64,000 nucleotides of DNA, from positions 62,001-126,000 of the forward strand of contig NZ_FTLX01000001.1 in assembly GCF_900156125.1 (NCBI RefSeq), read 5' to 3'. A model generated the notes under the pieces. That model was not told where the DNA came from. It ran no database searches and saw nothing but the letters and a program-made list of their open reading frames with translations. The DNA comes from Domibacillus enclensis (GTDB taxonomy: Bacteria; Bacillota; Bacilli; Bacillales; Domibacillaceae). Both the position numbers and the translations under genes were made by a program. This document shows, piece after piece, positions 53,222-62,734 of the stretch. Position 1 is the stretch's first letter. Every line of letters begins with the position of its first letter.

Positions 53222-54346
53222 TCATTGATAGACCTCCTTGCCTGAATGAGCGGTTCTTTGGGTGAAATCGACATCGGGATAATACGCTTTTTTAACGAGA
53301 AGATTAGGACCGAGACAGCGGACTGACGCACAATGGCAATCAATTTCTTTCGATAAAGCAGAACTGGACCAGGTCTGATACGCTTGCTGCAATGCGTTTT
53401 CTTGAATATTGCCAAGCGAAGGCGCATCCGCAAAATCCGTTACAATAATGTCTCCGGTGAAAATGTTGACGTTCAGTCTCGACCGTCCGTCCGGATCATT
53501 TCGGACGGTGACAAGCGGTTCCTGTTGAAGACGTTCAATAAGTGCCCGGTCCCGTTCATCTGGGCTGCAGGCAAAAAACGGGAGAGTCCCGAACAGCATC
53601 CAAACGTCCTCGCGGCGAACGTCAAGCAACTGATGAATGGCATCACGCGTTTCATCCAATGACAAAGACTCAAGCGCACTCGCAAAATCGCTCGGATACA
53701 TTGGATGCAATTCGTGACGGGCACAGTTCATTTCATCCGTTATTTGACGGTGAATATGAGCCATATGTGGAAGCGTCCGCTTGTTCAGCATCGTTTCGGC
53801 TGATACCATAACTCCCGCACCGGACAAAATCCGGCTATTTTCGATCATACGGGTGAATAATGTTTCCCGCTGGCTGTAGGAGGGCTTTCGCTCCATATTG
53901 GCAAATCCAGCTTCCACAAAATCATCCACGGTGCCCCAATTGTGAGAGATGTGCAGCACATCCAAATAAGGAGCGATTTTTTCGTACCGTCCGGCATCAA
54001 TCGTTAAATTGGAGTTCATTTGAGTATAAATGCCACGTTCGTGAGCATAGCGAAGCAACGGCTCTACATAGTGCTCAACCGACTTTTTTGACAGCATTGG
54101 CTCCCCGCCGGTAATGCTTAATGAACGGAGCTCGGGTATTTCATCCAGCCTTTTAAGGATCAAAGACAGCGGAAGCGCCTCCGGGTCCTTTGTTTGCAGT
54201 GTGTAGCCGACCGCACAATGCTCGCATCGCATATTGCAAAGAGTAGTCGTCGTCAATTCAATATTAGATAACCGAGCAGCTCCTGTCAGGTCAATATCCA
54301 GGTAGCTTTCCCACGGATCAAACTCAGGCGAGATTTTTTGTTTCAT
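53222..54346 (-). CDS. yfkAB: Radical SAM protein YfkAB
   Basis: 374 residues. The SAM cluster motif CNMRCEHC (CxxxCxxC, about residues 37-44), ITGGEPM (about 77-83), and the C-terminal CHCASVRC (CxCxxxxC), which names the family. In B. subtilis the gene is often annotated as split into yfkA and yfkB; here it is one intact frame. Function unknown, a modification or activation reaction is likely. ATG start; ribosome site AGGTG. Nothing adjacent suggests a substrate. Confidence 0.92.
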   Translation of the reverse strand: MKQKISPEFDPWESYLDIDLTGAARLSNIELTTTTLCNMRCEHCAVGYTLQTKDPEALPLSLILKRLDEIPELRSLSITGGEPMLSKKSVEHYVEPLLRYAHERGIYTQMNSNLTIDAGRYEKIAPYLDVLHISHNWGTVDDFVEAGFANMERKPSYSQRETLFTRMIENSRILSGAGVMVSAETMLNKRTLPHMAHIHRQITDEMNCARHELHPMYPSDFASALESLSLDETRDAIHQLLDVRREDVWMLFGTLPFFACSPDERDRALIERLQQEPLVTVRNDPDGRSRLNVNIFTGDIIVTDFADAPSLGNIQENALQQAYQTWSSSALSKEIDCHCASVRCLGPNLLVKKAYYPDVDFTQRTAHSGKEVYQ

Positions 54347-54515
54347 TTTAACACCTCATTTTTCTTTCAACATACTATTATACCGCTTTTTAGCCAAAAT
54401 GAAAAAGAAAGCAGTATTTACAATTCTATAGAAAATATTCACATATTCTTCATAATGATATCGTATGATAAATAAAGGAAAGGTCATTCCTTAAAAACAT
54501 GGAAGAGGTGTTTGA

Positions 54516-54680
54516 ATGGTCAAAAAAGAAGCAACCGTCTTGATTCGCAAAACGGACCGCATAAAGGTACGAATAAGTAAGGTGCAAACGAAAATGCGAT
54601 TGACCCCGTGCAGGTATCAAAGACCGATTGACTCCCTTTTTGCTCCATTTTCTAAAACATACCGCCCGAATCCGCCTTGA
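54516..54680 (+). CDS. 54-residue highly basic small protein
   Basis: ATG with AGAGGTG 5 bp upstream. Sequence begins MVKKEATVLIRKTDRIKVRI, has 13 Lys/Arg in the first 30 residues and ends PFSKTYRPNPP. No family recognised; the flat AT-rich region before it has a TATCGTATGATAAA promoter-like stretch. A dubious but possible gene; the rest of the 54347-54802 gap has no other visible feature. Confidence 0.4.
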   Translation: MVKKEATVLIRKTDRIKVRISKVQTKMRLTPCRYQRPIDSLFAPFSKTYRPNPP

Positions 54681-54802
54681 CTGGCAGGACCTTCGAAATA
54701 GTGAAATTCATTCATTTATTACGTGTTTTTGCCATATTGCTTTTCTTCAAAAGGAAAAACAAGTATGATGTGTGGTAACAACATGTAAGGAGGACATACA
54801 TA

Positions 54803-55396
54803 ATGAAAAAGGTAACAGGCTTCATGGGGGCTGCATTGCTTGCGGGAGGAGTGCTCGCTGGCTGTTCTGCTGATTCCGAAAATGCGGCACCAGAAGAAGA
54901 AACAGTGGAAGAAACTACCGTACCGGCTGAAACAGAGGAAACCGAACCTGCTGTTGGAGAAGAAACGGTTGAAGATACGGGTGCTGGCGCATCAGATACA
55001 TCTGAAAATGTAGTGGAAGAAGCGGAGCAAGCCGCACAGGATGCACAGGACAGCCTTGGCGAAGCAGCCGATTCCATTGAAGAAGAAGCAGCTGATATCG
55101 GAGAAACGGTTGAAGAAGAAGCGGCCGATGTTCAGGAAAATGTAGAGAATGCAACCGAGGAAGAGCAGGAGCCTGCAGAGGAACCAGCGGTTGAAGGAAC
55201 GGAAGCAACTGGTACGTATAATGGACAAGCAGATCCGCATACCGTCGAAATTGAAGTGGACGGTGTGCCAAATGCGTATCAGGTAGAGGCTGGCAGTGAA
55301 ACGATGGCGAAGTTTGAAGCGATGAACGAAGGAGACAGTGTTACGTTCGTTTATGTTGAAAATGGGGAACAGCTCGTCATTAATGAAGTAAAATAA
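54803..55396 (+). CDS. Acidic repeat-type lipoprotein
   Basis: 197 residues. Lipoprotein signal with lipobox LAGC at residues 18-21 (TTG not needed, ATG with AAGGAGGA). After it a long low-complexity region rich in Glu, Thr, Ala and Val with near-heptad repeats (EEAADIGETVEEEAADVQENVENATEEE), then a small C-terminal domain (GQADPHTVEIEVDGVPNAYQ, FVYVENGEQLVINEV). The acidic linker probably spans the wall. Function unknown. Ends in its own terminator. Confidence 0.8.
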   Translation: MKKVTGFMGAALLAGGVLAGCSADSENAAPEEETVEETTVPAETEETEPAVGEETVEDTGAGASDTSENVVEEAEQAAQDAQDSLGEAADSIEEEAADIGETVEEEAADVQENVENATEEEQEPAEEPAVEGTEATGTYNGQADPHTVEIEVDGVPNAYQVEAGSETMAKFEAMNEGDSVTFVYVENGEQLVINEVK

Positions 55397-55400
55397 AGTT

Positions 55401-55437
55401 TAAAAGCACATCTCGAAGCGGGTGTGCTTTTTTGTTT
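55401..55437 (+). terminator. Terminator after the acidic lipoprotein
   Basis: AAAAGCACATC/GGGTGTGCTTTT stem with 6-nt loop and TTTTTTG. Confidence 0.85.
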
Positions 55438-55498
55438 AAAAAATGTTGAATTGGGGAACAAGCCCTATATGAAAAGGGTTTATAGGGGGAAGCACGTT

Positions 55499-55828
55499 AT
55501 GAATACATCGGGAATGCTGCGAGGATACTTAGCTAGAGTCATGGATCAGGAAAGCTTCTTTTTCCATGTGATCAATTGTATGGAAAAACAGCTGTCGGAC
55601 TGGGGAAGCGATACGATGCTTCTGTTCAATTGGGCAAATGAATCTGAAAACGTATCCGGATTCTTCATTATTGACGGGTTTTCTTATTCGTTTCATTTTG
55701 ATAAACAGTCGTTAAAAGAGCTGCAAGGACGATCTCCTTATGCACTCGACCGTGTTCTATGGGAAGCGCTTATACAGGACGGATTTATTTTAAAAGAAAG
55801 CGGTTATATAGATAAAGCATTCATGTAA
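55499..55828 (+). CDS. Uncharacterised small protein
   Basis: 109 residues from ATG with AGGGGGAA 9 bp upstream. Contains MLRGYLARVMDQESFFFHVI and SGFFIIDGFSYSFHFDKQSLKEL. Soluble, no motif recognised. The frame extends upstream into the terminator loop of the previous gene without start signals. It ends in a strong terminator shared with proA. Confidence 0.65.
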   Translation: MNTSGMLRGYLARVMDQESFFFHVINCMEKQLSDWGSDTMLLFNWANESENVSGFFIIDGFSYSFHFDKQSLKELQGRSPYALDRVLWEALIQDGFILKESGYIDKAFM

Positions 55829-55862
55829 AAAAGCACCGGCAAAAAAATGCCGGTGCTTTTTT
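55827..55862. terminator. Bidirectional terminator, 55499 gene and proA
   Basis: AAAAAAGCACCGGC/GCCGGTGCTTTTTT 14-bp perfect stem; covers the proA stop region. Confidence 0.92.
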
Positions 55863-57102
55863 AGTGGCGAATTTGCCCAGAACCCCGTACAAGGGATTTA
55901 ACCGTTGTGATCGCTTTAAGGCCCATTGGACCGCGCGCATGAAGCTTTTGAGTGCTAATGCCGATTTCTGCGCCGTAGCCAAATTGTTCGCCGTCTGTAA
56001 AGCGAGTGGATGCGTTGCGATATAAAACGGCTGCATCAATTCCACGGAAAAACAACTCGGCGTTCGCGTCGCTGTCGGTCACGATGGCTTCAGAATGCTT
56101 TGTGCCATAACGGTTGATGTGGGAAACAGCTTCTTCTGTGCTGCCGACAAGCTTTGCGGACAATGTCATTGCTAAAAACTCCTGCCCCCAGTCTTTTTCA
56201 GTAGCGGCGATGACGTGATCATACTGGCTCGCTAATCCTTCATCCCCGCGTACTTCCACACCGGCTTGGTGCAGGGCAGCGAGTAACTCCTGCTGATGCG
56301 GCCAATTTTTGTGGATCAATACGCTTTCGGCTGCATTGCAGACAGACGGACGGTGCGTTTTGGCATTTAACGCAATGTCGATGGCCATCTGTTTTTCGGC
56401 AGATTCGTCGATGAAAATATGACAGTTGCCCACACCGGTTTCAAGAACCGGTACGGTTGACTGCTCAATGACGGTTTGAATTAAGCCGGCGCCGCCGCGT
56501 GGGATCAGCACATCTAAATAATCGTTCAGTTTAAACATTCTGGCTGCTGTTTCACGGCTCGTATCTTCAAGCAGCTGAAGAGCATCTGATGGCAGCGGAG
56601 ACTGTTCAAGCGCTTGCTTCATTACAGCCGTCAGGGCTTTATTTGAATGAAGGGCAGACGTACTGCCGCGAAGCAAAACGGCATTTCCTGCTTTTAAGCA
56701 TAACGTGGCCGCGTCTACCGTTACATTGGGACGAGCCTCATACACCATGCCGACAACGCCAAGAGGTACACGAATGGTTTCAATCTCAAGTCCGTGCTCG
56801 GTTGTCCATGATTCAACAACCTCGCCAATTGGATCTTCCAGCTTGGTCAGCTGGCGAACTGCTTCAGCAATGGCCGTAATCCGGTCTTCTGTCAGCTGCA
56901 GCCGGTCAAGCAAGGAATCCGCGAACCCGGCCTGGCGTCCCGCTTCCATGTCCTGCTCATTCGCCGCTAAAATCGCCGGTGTCTGCTTTATAAGCGCGTC
57001 GGCAATCAGCAAAAGCGCCTCGTTTTTTTCATCGGTCGTTTTCATCGCCATGTTAAAAGAAGACTGCTTTAATAAGGATGCTTTTTGAATTAATTCATTC
57101 AT
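55861..57102 (-). CDS. proA: Glutamate-5-semialdehyde dehydrogenase (gamma-glutamyl phosphate reductase)
   Basis: 413 residues; NADPH-dependent second step of proline synthesis. Visible: [33 protein letters not shown] and the catalytic Cys in the [12 protein letters not shown] block, plus RHNAS-like C-terminal [36 protein letters not shown] at 57102 with GGAGTGG; an in-frame ATG 21 bp upstream is less likely. Its start overlaps the end of proB by 8 bp (coupled). Controlled with proB by the T-box leader. Confidence 0.96.
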   Translation of the reverse strand: MNELIQKASLLKQSSFNMAMKTTDEKNEALLLIADALIKQTPAILAANEQDMEAGRQAGFADSLLDRLQLTEDRITAIAEAVRQLTKLEDPIGEVVESWTTEHGLEIETIRVPLGVVGMVYEARPNVTVDAATLCLKAGNAVLLRGSTSALHSNKALTAVMKQALEQSPLPSDALQLLEDTSRETAARMFKLNDYLDVLIPRGGAGLIQTVIEQSTVPVLETGVGNCHIFIDESAEKQMAIDIALNAKTHRPSVCNAAESVLIHKNWPHQQELLAALHQAGVEVRGDEGLASQYDHVIAATEKDWGQEFLAMTLSAKLVGSTEEAVSHINRYGTKHSEAIVTDSDANAELFFRGIDAAVLYRNASTRFTDGEQFGYGAEIGISTQKLHARGPMGLKAITTVKSLVRGSGQIRH

Positions 57103-58228
57103 TTTTTCCACTCCTCGCTTCATTTTTTAATGCCACCCAGTTGTCGCGGTGAATCACTTCTGCCCGTTCATTGATCGAATACGCTTTTGCTTCAGGTCCG
57201 GGCAGCCCTTTTACTTTTTGAAGATCAACCGATGAATAAAAAACCTGTCCGCGTCCGAGCAGCTGGCCGTGTTGATTGCATACGTCCACCACATCCAGCG
57301 CATCGAATAAGCCATCAATGGAAAGAATACCGACAGGCAGGAGGCTTTTTCCGCCTTTGACGATGGCTTTTTCCGCTCCGTCATCCACCTTTACAACACC
57401 GGACGGTTTGGCATGATGGGCGAGCCATTGTTTTTTTCGCTGCATATGGGGGTTCATCGGTGAACCAATGTACGTGCCATCGCCTTTTCCTTCCATAATA
57501 TCAAGAAGCTTGCGCTCGCCTGATCCATTGCCAATAAAGACAGAGACGCCAAGAGACTGTGCTTTATCAGCAGCGAGCAGCTTTGATTTCATTCCGCCTG
57601 TGCCGACGGATGATCCACTGCCGCCTGCTGCTTCTAAAAGCTCAGGTGAAATCTCCGGTACAAAATTAAACCGCTTGGCACCAGCATTCGTTTTTGGGTT
57701 GCTGTCATATAAACCGTTTATATCGGTTAAAATGACCAGGCCGTCTGCCTGCAAAAACCCGCTCACAAGAGCTGAGAGCATATCGTTATCTCCATATGTC
57801 AGCTCTTCAATGGAAATGGAGTCATTTTCATTAATAATCGGAACGGCTCCGCGGCTCAGAAGCTCTGTCATCGCTGTATAAAAGTTTTGAAACCGTCCTT
57901 TTGAGTAAAAGTCACCCTTTGTCAAAAGCATTTGAGCGGCCGTAATGCCCTTTGGCGTTAAATGTGAAATATAGCGCTGAATAAGAAGGCTTTGTCCAAC
58001 GGCGGCAGAAGCCTGGCGGGCCGCCATTACCTTTGGACGTACCGGATAACCAAGCGCCCGGAAGCCGGCTGCCACTGCTCCGGATGACACGACAATCACA
58101 TCATGTCCCTGCTCCTTCATGGCAGCAATCGCCGACGTATGGTCAGCAATTTTTTCTTCGACAATGTTTCCGCTCTCATCTGTTAATGAACTGCTGCCAA
58201 TTTTCACGACAATTCGTTGTTTTTTCAT
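57095..58228 (-). CDS. proB: Glutamate 5-kinase
   Basis: 377 residues: N-terminal amino acid kinase domain ([46 protein letters not shown]-like [13 protein letters not shown]) and C-terminal PUA domain (about 275-360). First step of proline synthesis; usually feedback-inhibited by proline. ATG begins [11 protein letters not shown]. Preceded by a T-box leader at 58245-58500. Confidence 0.97.
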   Translation of the reverse strand: MKKQRIVVKIGSSSLTDESGNIVEEKIADHTSAIAAMKEQGHDVIVVSSGAVAAGFRALGYPVRPKVMAARQASAAVGQSLLIQRYISHLTPKGITAAQMLLTKGDFYSKGRFQNFYTAMTELLSRGAVPIINENDSISIEELTYGDNDMLSALVSGFLQADGLVILTDINGLYDSNPKTNAGAKRFNFVPEISPELLEAAGGSGSSVGTGGMKSKLLAADKAQSLGVSVFIGNGSGERKLLDIMEGKGDGTYIGSPMNPHMQRKKQWLAHHAKPSGVVKVDDGAEKAIVKGGKSLLPVGILSIDGLFDALDVVDVCNQHGQLLGRGQVFYSSVDLQKVKGLPGPEAKAYSINERAEVIHRDNWVALKNEARSGKNE

Positions 58229-58244
58229 CTGTCAACTCATCCTT

Positions 58245-58500
58245 TACAATAAAAAAAGCACACCGAATCGTCCATAAAGGACGGGTATGCTTTCCGTGGT
58301 ACCACCTTTTTTGACGCGAAAATGCGCCCACTTAAGATCCATAACGGAGAAAACCGGCTTATGTTTTCATAAGCAATGTATCACAGGGCAGGTTCAACGT
58401 TTGTATCCGCAGGAGCTTTTCAGCCTGGAGCTCCCTCTCTTATGCGGCAGTGATCCGTTTACTGATCCCATCATCTTCGCTCTATTTCTTACTATTATCG
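58245..58500 (-). promoter_or_regulatory. T-box riboswitch leader of proBA (tRNA-Pro sensing)
   Basis: On the minus strand the T-box core AAGGTGGTACCACGG is at 58309-58295 and is followed by a terminator GCATACCCGTCC/GGACGATTCGGTGTGC with TTTTTTT (58290-58244). Upstream lies a stem-I-like region (AGAGAGGGAGCTCCAGGCTG near 58436-58418) and the candidate specifier CCT within GAACCTGCC (58395-58387), a proline codon. Uncharged tRNA-Pro would pair with specifier and T-box core, stabilise the antiterminator and switch on proBA. Confidence 0.93.
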
Positions 58501-58510
58501 TCAATTCTGA

Positions 58511-59146
58511 CTATTTGTCAAGCGTAGGAGGAGCAGAACGAACGATATCGAGAAAATGCTTTAACACCTTGGCGGTCAGTCCCCAGATAATTCGATTCTC
58601 GTAAAAATAAAAATATTCTTCCATCATTTTCGTCTGCCAGTTATACTCTTTGCCGCTTGCAATTAAATGATACGGAAACCCTTCCTCCGGCTCAGGACGA
58701 AGCTGAATGTAATGCAGATCGGGTTTTGTGTTCAGCAGAAAATCAAGCGGCACGGTAAACACTTCCCCAACCTCCGCTTCATTTAAGTGAAGAGAGGTCG
58801 TATCCACAACACCGGCATAGCTGTAAATAATCGTGCCGAAAGGAGTAAGCATGTAGTCGAGTGGAAACAAAAGAGCAATACGGTCAAGAGGGACCCCTAA
58901 TTCTTCATGTGTTTCGCGGACAGCGGCTTGTTCGGGGCTTGCATCCTCGGGGTCGATACGGCCGCCGGGAAAACAAATTTCTCCAGGCTGCCGGCGCATC
59001 GACATGGAACGGACCTCGAACAAAACGTGAAGCCCGTCTTTTTTTTGAACGAGCGGCAGGAGAATGGAGAACTTGGCCAGATTCTCACTGCCGAGAATCT
59101 CAGGTGACCGGTTTGAAAAAAGGTTCTTCAACGCATCGACATTCAT
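58511..59146 (-). CDS. Nudix hydrolase, CoA pyrophosphatase type
   Basis: 211 residues. Nudix box GGRIDPEDASPEQAAVRETHEELG and the CoA-specific pre-box RSMSMRRQPGEICFPGG. Would hydrolyse CoA or acyl-CoA to 3',5'-ADP and phosphopantetheine. ATG at 59146 has GGAG at a suitable distance; an upstream TTG is less likely. It is 10 bp upstream of the T-box region and divergent from ilvE. Confidence 0.88.
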   Translation of the reverse strand: MNVDALKNLFSNRSPEILGSENLAKFSILLPLVQKKDGLHVLFEVRSMSMRRQPGEICFPGGRIDPEDASPEQAAVRETHEELGVPLDRIALLFPLDYMLTPFGTIIYSYAGVVDTTSLHLNEAEVGEVFTVPLDFLLNTKPDLHYIQLRPEPEEGFPYHLIASGKEYNWQTKMMEEYFYFYENRIIWGLTAKVLKHFLDIVRSAPPTLDK

Positions 59147-59204
59147 CAAAACCATCTCCAAGTCTTAAGGTCCGCAGCAGGCGGACAGTGAAAAAATTGA
59201 TTCA

Positions 59205-59220
59205 TTCTATTATAATAGAA
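59205..59220. promoter_or_regulatory. 16-bp palindrome between Nudix gene and ilvE
   Basis: TTCTATTATAATAGAA is its own reverse complement and contains TATAAT on both strands; 58 bp before the Nudix start and 123 bp before ilvE. Operator or twin -10 region. Confidence 0.4.
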
Positions 59221-59342
59221 AAATGAAGAGAATGAAAAAAATTGATTTTATAGTGTGAAAATATTCAAAAAAATTGTATGATAGAAGAAGTACATACATC
59301 AGCAGCTGCTGACGAATTTTTACAAATGAGGAGTCCTGAAAG

Positions 59343-60422
59343 ATGACACAAGAATTAACCGTACAATTAGCTGGCACGAAAAGAGAAAAGCCTGATCAGG
59401 CAAATTTGGGGTTCGGCCGAATTTTTACTGATCATATGTTTATGATGGACTATACGGAAGGGCAGGGCTGGCACGATGCCCGAATTGTTCCTTATCAGCC
59501 TATCGCGCTTGATCCGTCGGCTATGGTGTTCCATTACGGACAGACGGTATTCGAAGGGATGAAAGCGTATTTGACGAAAGAAGGCCGGGTCTTTTTATTC
59601 CGTCCGGAAAAAAACATGGAGCGCTTGAACCGGTCAAACGAACGGCTTTGCATCCCGCAAATTGATGGAGATTATGCTATCGAAGGGTTGAAAAAGCTCA
59701 TTGACATCGACCGTGAATGGATTCCCACTGCAGAAGGCACATCGCTATACGTTCGCCCGTTCATCATTGCAACGGAGCCGTTCCTTGGCGTTGCACCTGC
59801 GAAAAACTACACCTTTATGATCATCATGTCGCCAGTCGGTCTTTATTATAAAGAAGGCATCGCGCCAGTGAAGATTTTAGTTGAAAACGATTTTGTTCGT
59901 GCGGTAAAAGGCGGCACGGGTGAAGCGAAAACAGGCGGAAACTATGCGGCGAGCTTAAAAGGCCAGGAAATCGCTTCTGAAAAGAATTATTCCCAGGTGC
60001 TCTGGCTCGATGGTGTTGAGCGTAAATACATCGAAGAAGTCGGCAGCATGAACGTGTTCTTTAAAATTGATGGAGAAGTGATTACGCCTGAGCTGAACGG
60101 CAGCATTTTGCACGGCGTCACGCGTGATTCTGTTATTCAACTGCTGAAGCACTGGAACATTCCGGTAGCTGAACGCCGCATTTCAATGGATGAAGTAGCG
60201 GAAGCCTACCGGAATGGGAAGCTTGAGGAAGCGTTCGGCACGGGCACAGCGGCCATCATTTCGCCGATTGGTGAGTTTTTATGGAACGATGAAAAAATGG
60301 TCCTAAATGGCGGCAAAACAGGTGAGCTGTCAAAACGCATTTATGACACGATTACGTCCATTCAAAAAGGGGCGCAAAAAGACGAGTTCGGCTGGATTAC
60401 GGAAGTCCCTGTTTCAAAATAA
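59343..60422 (+). CDS. ilvE: Branched-chain amino acid aminotransferase
   Basis: 359-residue fold-type IV PLP enzyme for final step of Leu, Ile and Val synthesis and first step of their breakdown. Seen: FHYGQTVFEGMKAYLTKEGRVFLFRPEKNMERLNRSNERLC and the PLP-Lys in TGGNYAASLKGQEIASEKN, EVGSMNVFF and LNGSILHGVTRDSVIQLL. ATG with GAGGAG upstream. Single gene with strong terminator at 60427-60473; there are no leu/ilv genes nearby. Confidence 0.96.
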   Translation: MTQELTVQLAGTKREKPDQANLGFGRIFTDHMFMMDYTEGQGWHDARIVPYQPIALDPSAMVFHYGQTVFEGMKAYLTKEGRVFLFRPEKNMERLNRSNERLCIPQIDGDYAIEGLKKLIDIDREWIPTAEGTSLYVRPFIIATEPFLGVAPAKNYTFMIIMSPVGLYYKEGIAPVKILVENDFVRAVKGGTGEAKTGGNYAASLKGQEIASEKNYSQVLWLDGVERKYIEEVGSMNVFFKIDGEVITPELNGSILHGVTRDSVIQLLKHWNIPVAERRISMDEVAEAYRNGKLEEAFGTGTAAIISPIGEFLWNDEKMVLNGGKTGELSKRIYDTITSIQKGAQKDEFGWITEVPVSK

Positions 60423-60426
60423 AAGA

Positions 60427-60473
60427 AAAAAGAGGCTTTCTGACTTCATTTTGTTCAGAAAGCCGTTCTTTTT
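60427..60473 (+). terminator. Terminator after ilvE
   Basis: AGAGGCTTTCTGA/TCAGAAAGCCGTTCT stem with 11-nt loop and TTTTT. Confidence 0.85.
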
Positions 60474-60487
60474 AATGGGGTGGATAC

Positions 60488-61414
60488 ATGGAAGTGGCAT
60501 CGCTTGGGTTTGATTTATCACTAATTGATTTACATGACTCTGGATTTACGAAACGGACGGGCTCCTACGTCTTCCATGAAGCCAAAAAAGCCATCATTGA
60601 AACAAGTGCCAGCCCATCTGTTCCGTTTTTACTCGATGGGCTTCGTGCGCTGGAAATAAAACCGGAAGAAATCGAATACGTCATCGTCACGCATATTCAC
60701 TTGGATCATGCCGGTGGAGCTGGCCTGTTTTTACAGTCATGTCCGAATGCCAAGCTGATCGTTCATCCAAAAGGAGTGCGTCATTTGGAAAACCCGAGTC
60801 GACTGATTGAAAGCGCAAAAATGGTGTATGGGGATTTATTTGATCCGTTATTTGACCCGATTATCCCTGTACCTGCAGATCGAATCATTCAAATGAATGA
60901 TGGAGATACGCTCGATCTTGGAAATCGGATTTTAACGTTTTTTCATACACCGGGCCATGCGAATCATCATTTTTCCATATATGATAATAAGTCAAACGGT
61001 GTATTTACCGGTGATACAGCGGGCATTCAATATGCGCAGCTGACAGATGGTGGAATCCCTTTTTACATGCCGACCACGTCGCCGAATCAATTTGATCCAA
61101 ATGCGATGAAGCAGTCAATGGACCGAATCATGAAATTCAGTCCAGATCGATTGTACTTCGGCCATTTCGGTATGACCGACCAGCCCGAACAGGCAATTAC
61201 CATGGTTCAGTATTGGCTGGATGTTTATATGGAGGAGCTTGGAAAACATAAAACGGTGGACGGGCTCAAAGAGGCTTTAATGGAAAAGGTTGCGGCCTAT
61301 TTGGATGGAAAAGGTATTCCGTCCGATCATTCTGTATTTGACCTGCTGGAAATTGATTTGAACGTAAGCGCGCAAGGAATGATTCATTTTAAATCAAAAA
61401 AGCACTCGATATGA
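60488..61414 (+). CDS. MBL-fold metallo-hydrolase
   Basis: 308 residues. THIHLDHAGG gives the HxHxDH metal motif; further ligands in FFHTPGHANHH, VFTGDTAG and YFGHFGMTD. Glyoxalase II-like topology followed by a C-terminal helical tail. Substrate unknown. ATG with GGGGTGG 5 bp before. Its 3' end overlaps a terminator at 61395-61428. Confidence 0.88.
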   Translation: MEVASLGFDLSLIDLHDSGFTKRTGSYVFHEAKKAIIETSASPSVPFLLDGLRALEIKPEEIEYVIVTHIHLDHAGGAGLFLQSCPNAKLIVHPKGVRHLENPSRLIESAKMVYGDLFDPLFDPIIPVPADRIIQMNDGDTLDLGNRILTFFHTPGHANHHFSIYDNKSNGVFTGDTAGIQYAQLTDGGIPFYMPTTSPNQFDPNAMKQSMDRIMKFSPDRLYFGHFGMTDQPEQAITMVQYWLDVYMEELGKHKTVDGLKEALMEKVAAYLDGKGIPSDHSVFDLLEIDLNVSAQGMIHFKSKKHSI

Positions 61415-61428
61415 GTGCTTTTTTTATT
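61395..61428 (+). terminator. Terminator overlapping the end of the MBL gene
   Basis: AAAAAAGCACTC/GAGTGCTTTTTTT stem with 6-nt loop, the stop codon inside. Confidence 0.9.
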
Positions 61429-61429
61429 T

Positions 61430-61471
61430 GCATCGAGGTCGGTAAGTACCGGTAAACTGATTTCTCGATGC
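61430..61471. repeat. Inverted repeat next to the tyrosine recombinase gene
   Basis: GCATCGAG (61430-61437) and CTCGATGC (61464-61471) are exact inverted repeats 26 bp apart; inside is CGGTAAGTACCG. No T tract on either strand, so not a terminator. The gap to the recombinase stop at 61497 holds nothing else visible. Confidence 0.5.
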
Positions 61472-61496
61472 GCGAGAGAGCGAATCTCAAGCACCA

Positions 61497-62576
61497 CTAA
61501 AATTTTACATTTTTAAGGTGGTCATGCATTCTGTCTTCTTGAATTCGTTCTAAATACAGGTTGGTTGTGGAAATATCTGCATGTCCGGCTAAATCTTTCA
61601 CAACGGCCAGCGGTACGTCCTGCTCAAGCAAATTTGTTACGAATGTGTGCCGAAACCAGTGAGGACTGACATCAGGTCTTGTTCCGGCAATCCGAACGGC
61701 GTCTTTTACCAGCTTGTAAAGAGCGGCATAAGAAAGTCGTTTTTTATTTGCCGTTACATCCTTCTTGTTGTACATCGAGAAGAAAAGAGGTTCAGTTGAT
61801 TCGGCCTGAAACGTACTTGATTCGCCGCAAAGGGACCGGTAGTGAAATAAAAACTGTTCGGTTTCCTTTAAAACCGGCAGCGTTCGCTGTTTGCCGCCTT
61901 TCCCGAGCACATCCACGACCACATCGCCCTGACGGCTGCGGCGAAAACTCCCCCAATTCAACTGGATGAGCTCGGAGGACCGAATGCCAAGCGTAAGCAG
62001 CATCATCCCGATTAAGCGGTTGCGTGCTTCTAACGGCGCCCGGTTTCGATCGGCTTGAACGACCGTGGCAAAGCAGTCGATGATTTGCCTCGCTTCATAG
62101 GAGGATAATTCCCGCAGGCTGGTCCGATTTTCTCCAGACTCCGCCACATGTCCTTTTTGAATAAGCGGCTTTTGAATCCAGACAGCCAGGCGTGTGGCGT
62201 AAAAATGAGTGTTGAAGCCAAACTCCAAAAAACGCCGGAAAAACTCTAATTTACGCGCTGCACTTTTTGGCTTGTATTGCGCGGTGATAAAGCGGTTAAA
62301 TGCTTTGACTTCCGGAAATCCAATCGACCGAAAATCAAGCCCGTATTCGGCTAAATAAGCGAGAAGTGTTTTAGCATCGCTCCGGTACGCCTTTAATGTA
62401 TGAGGTGAAAAGGTTCTGTTTTCCTTTAAGATGCCAATGGCGAAAAAATATTCTAAAAATTCTTCGTCCGTGCAATTCGCCAGCGACAGGTTTCGCGTAT
62501 CATCAAGCAAATGCTGACGGGACTGGAGCTGCTGTAAAAACGCGTCGTGAGAAGACAAAAGAGCCGGTACATTCAT
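61497..62576 (-). CDS. Tyrosine recombinase/integrase (phage integrase family)
   Basis: 359 residues with an N-terminal SAM-like core-binding domain (about 35-120) and the catalytic domain: Arg in LGIRSSELIQL, Lys in GKGGKQRTL, His/Arg in HWFRHTFVT, His in GHADISTTNLYLE, and Tyr in that last segment. All residues of the active site are present. Its long N-terminus and lone position (no phage or xis genes near it) differ from XerC and XerD (about 295-300 aa). Function and substrate site unknown; a candidate site lies just downstream at 61430-61471. Confidence 0.88.
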   Translation of the reverse strand: MNVPALLSSHDAFLQQLQSRQHLLDDTRNLSLANCTDEEFLEYFFAIGILKENRTFSPHTLKAYRSDAKTLLAYLAEYGLDFRSIGFPEVKAFNRFITAQYKPKSAARKLEFFRRFLEFGFNTHFYATRLAVWIQKPLIQKGHVAESGENRTSLRELSSYEARQIIDCFATVVQADRNRAPLEARNRLIGMMLLTLGIRSSELIQLNWGSFRRSRQGDVVVDVLGKGGKQRTLPVLKETEQFLFHYRSLCGESSTFQAESTEPLFFSMYNKKDVTANKKRLSYAALYKLVKDAVRIAGTRPDVSPHWFRHTFVTNLLEQDVPLAVVKDLAGHADISTTNLYLERIQEDRMHDHLKNVKF

Positions 62577-62734
62577 GAAAATCCCTCATTTACAGTAATC
62601 AGATTATGTATAGTCAAGATAATATAGAGTTATCTTTACTTCTAATCCTATCATTTTTCTTACTGATTGAAAAGGATTCATGACCCTTTGGATAGGGAAC
62701 TAGAATAAAACAATGCGTTGAAAGGAAGAAAAAA

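Noticed and set aside
54915-55271. Leu/Pro-rich antisense frames opposite the acidic lipoprotein
   Set aside because: Shadow of the Glu/Ala repeat coding on the plus strand.
59205-59320. CodY box before ilvE
   Set aside because: The GTGAAAATATT stretch matches only half of the CodY consensus; not enough to call.
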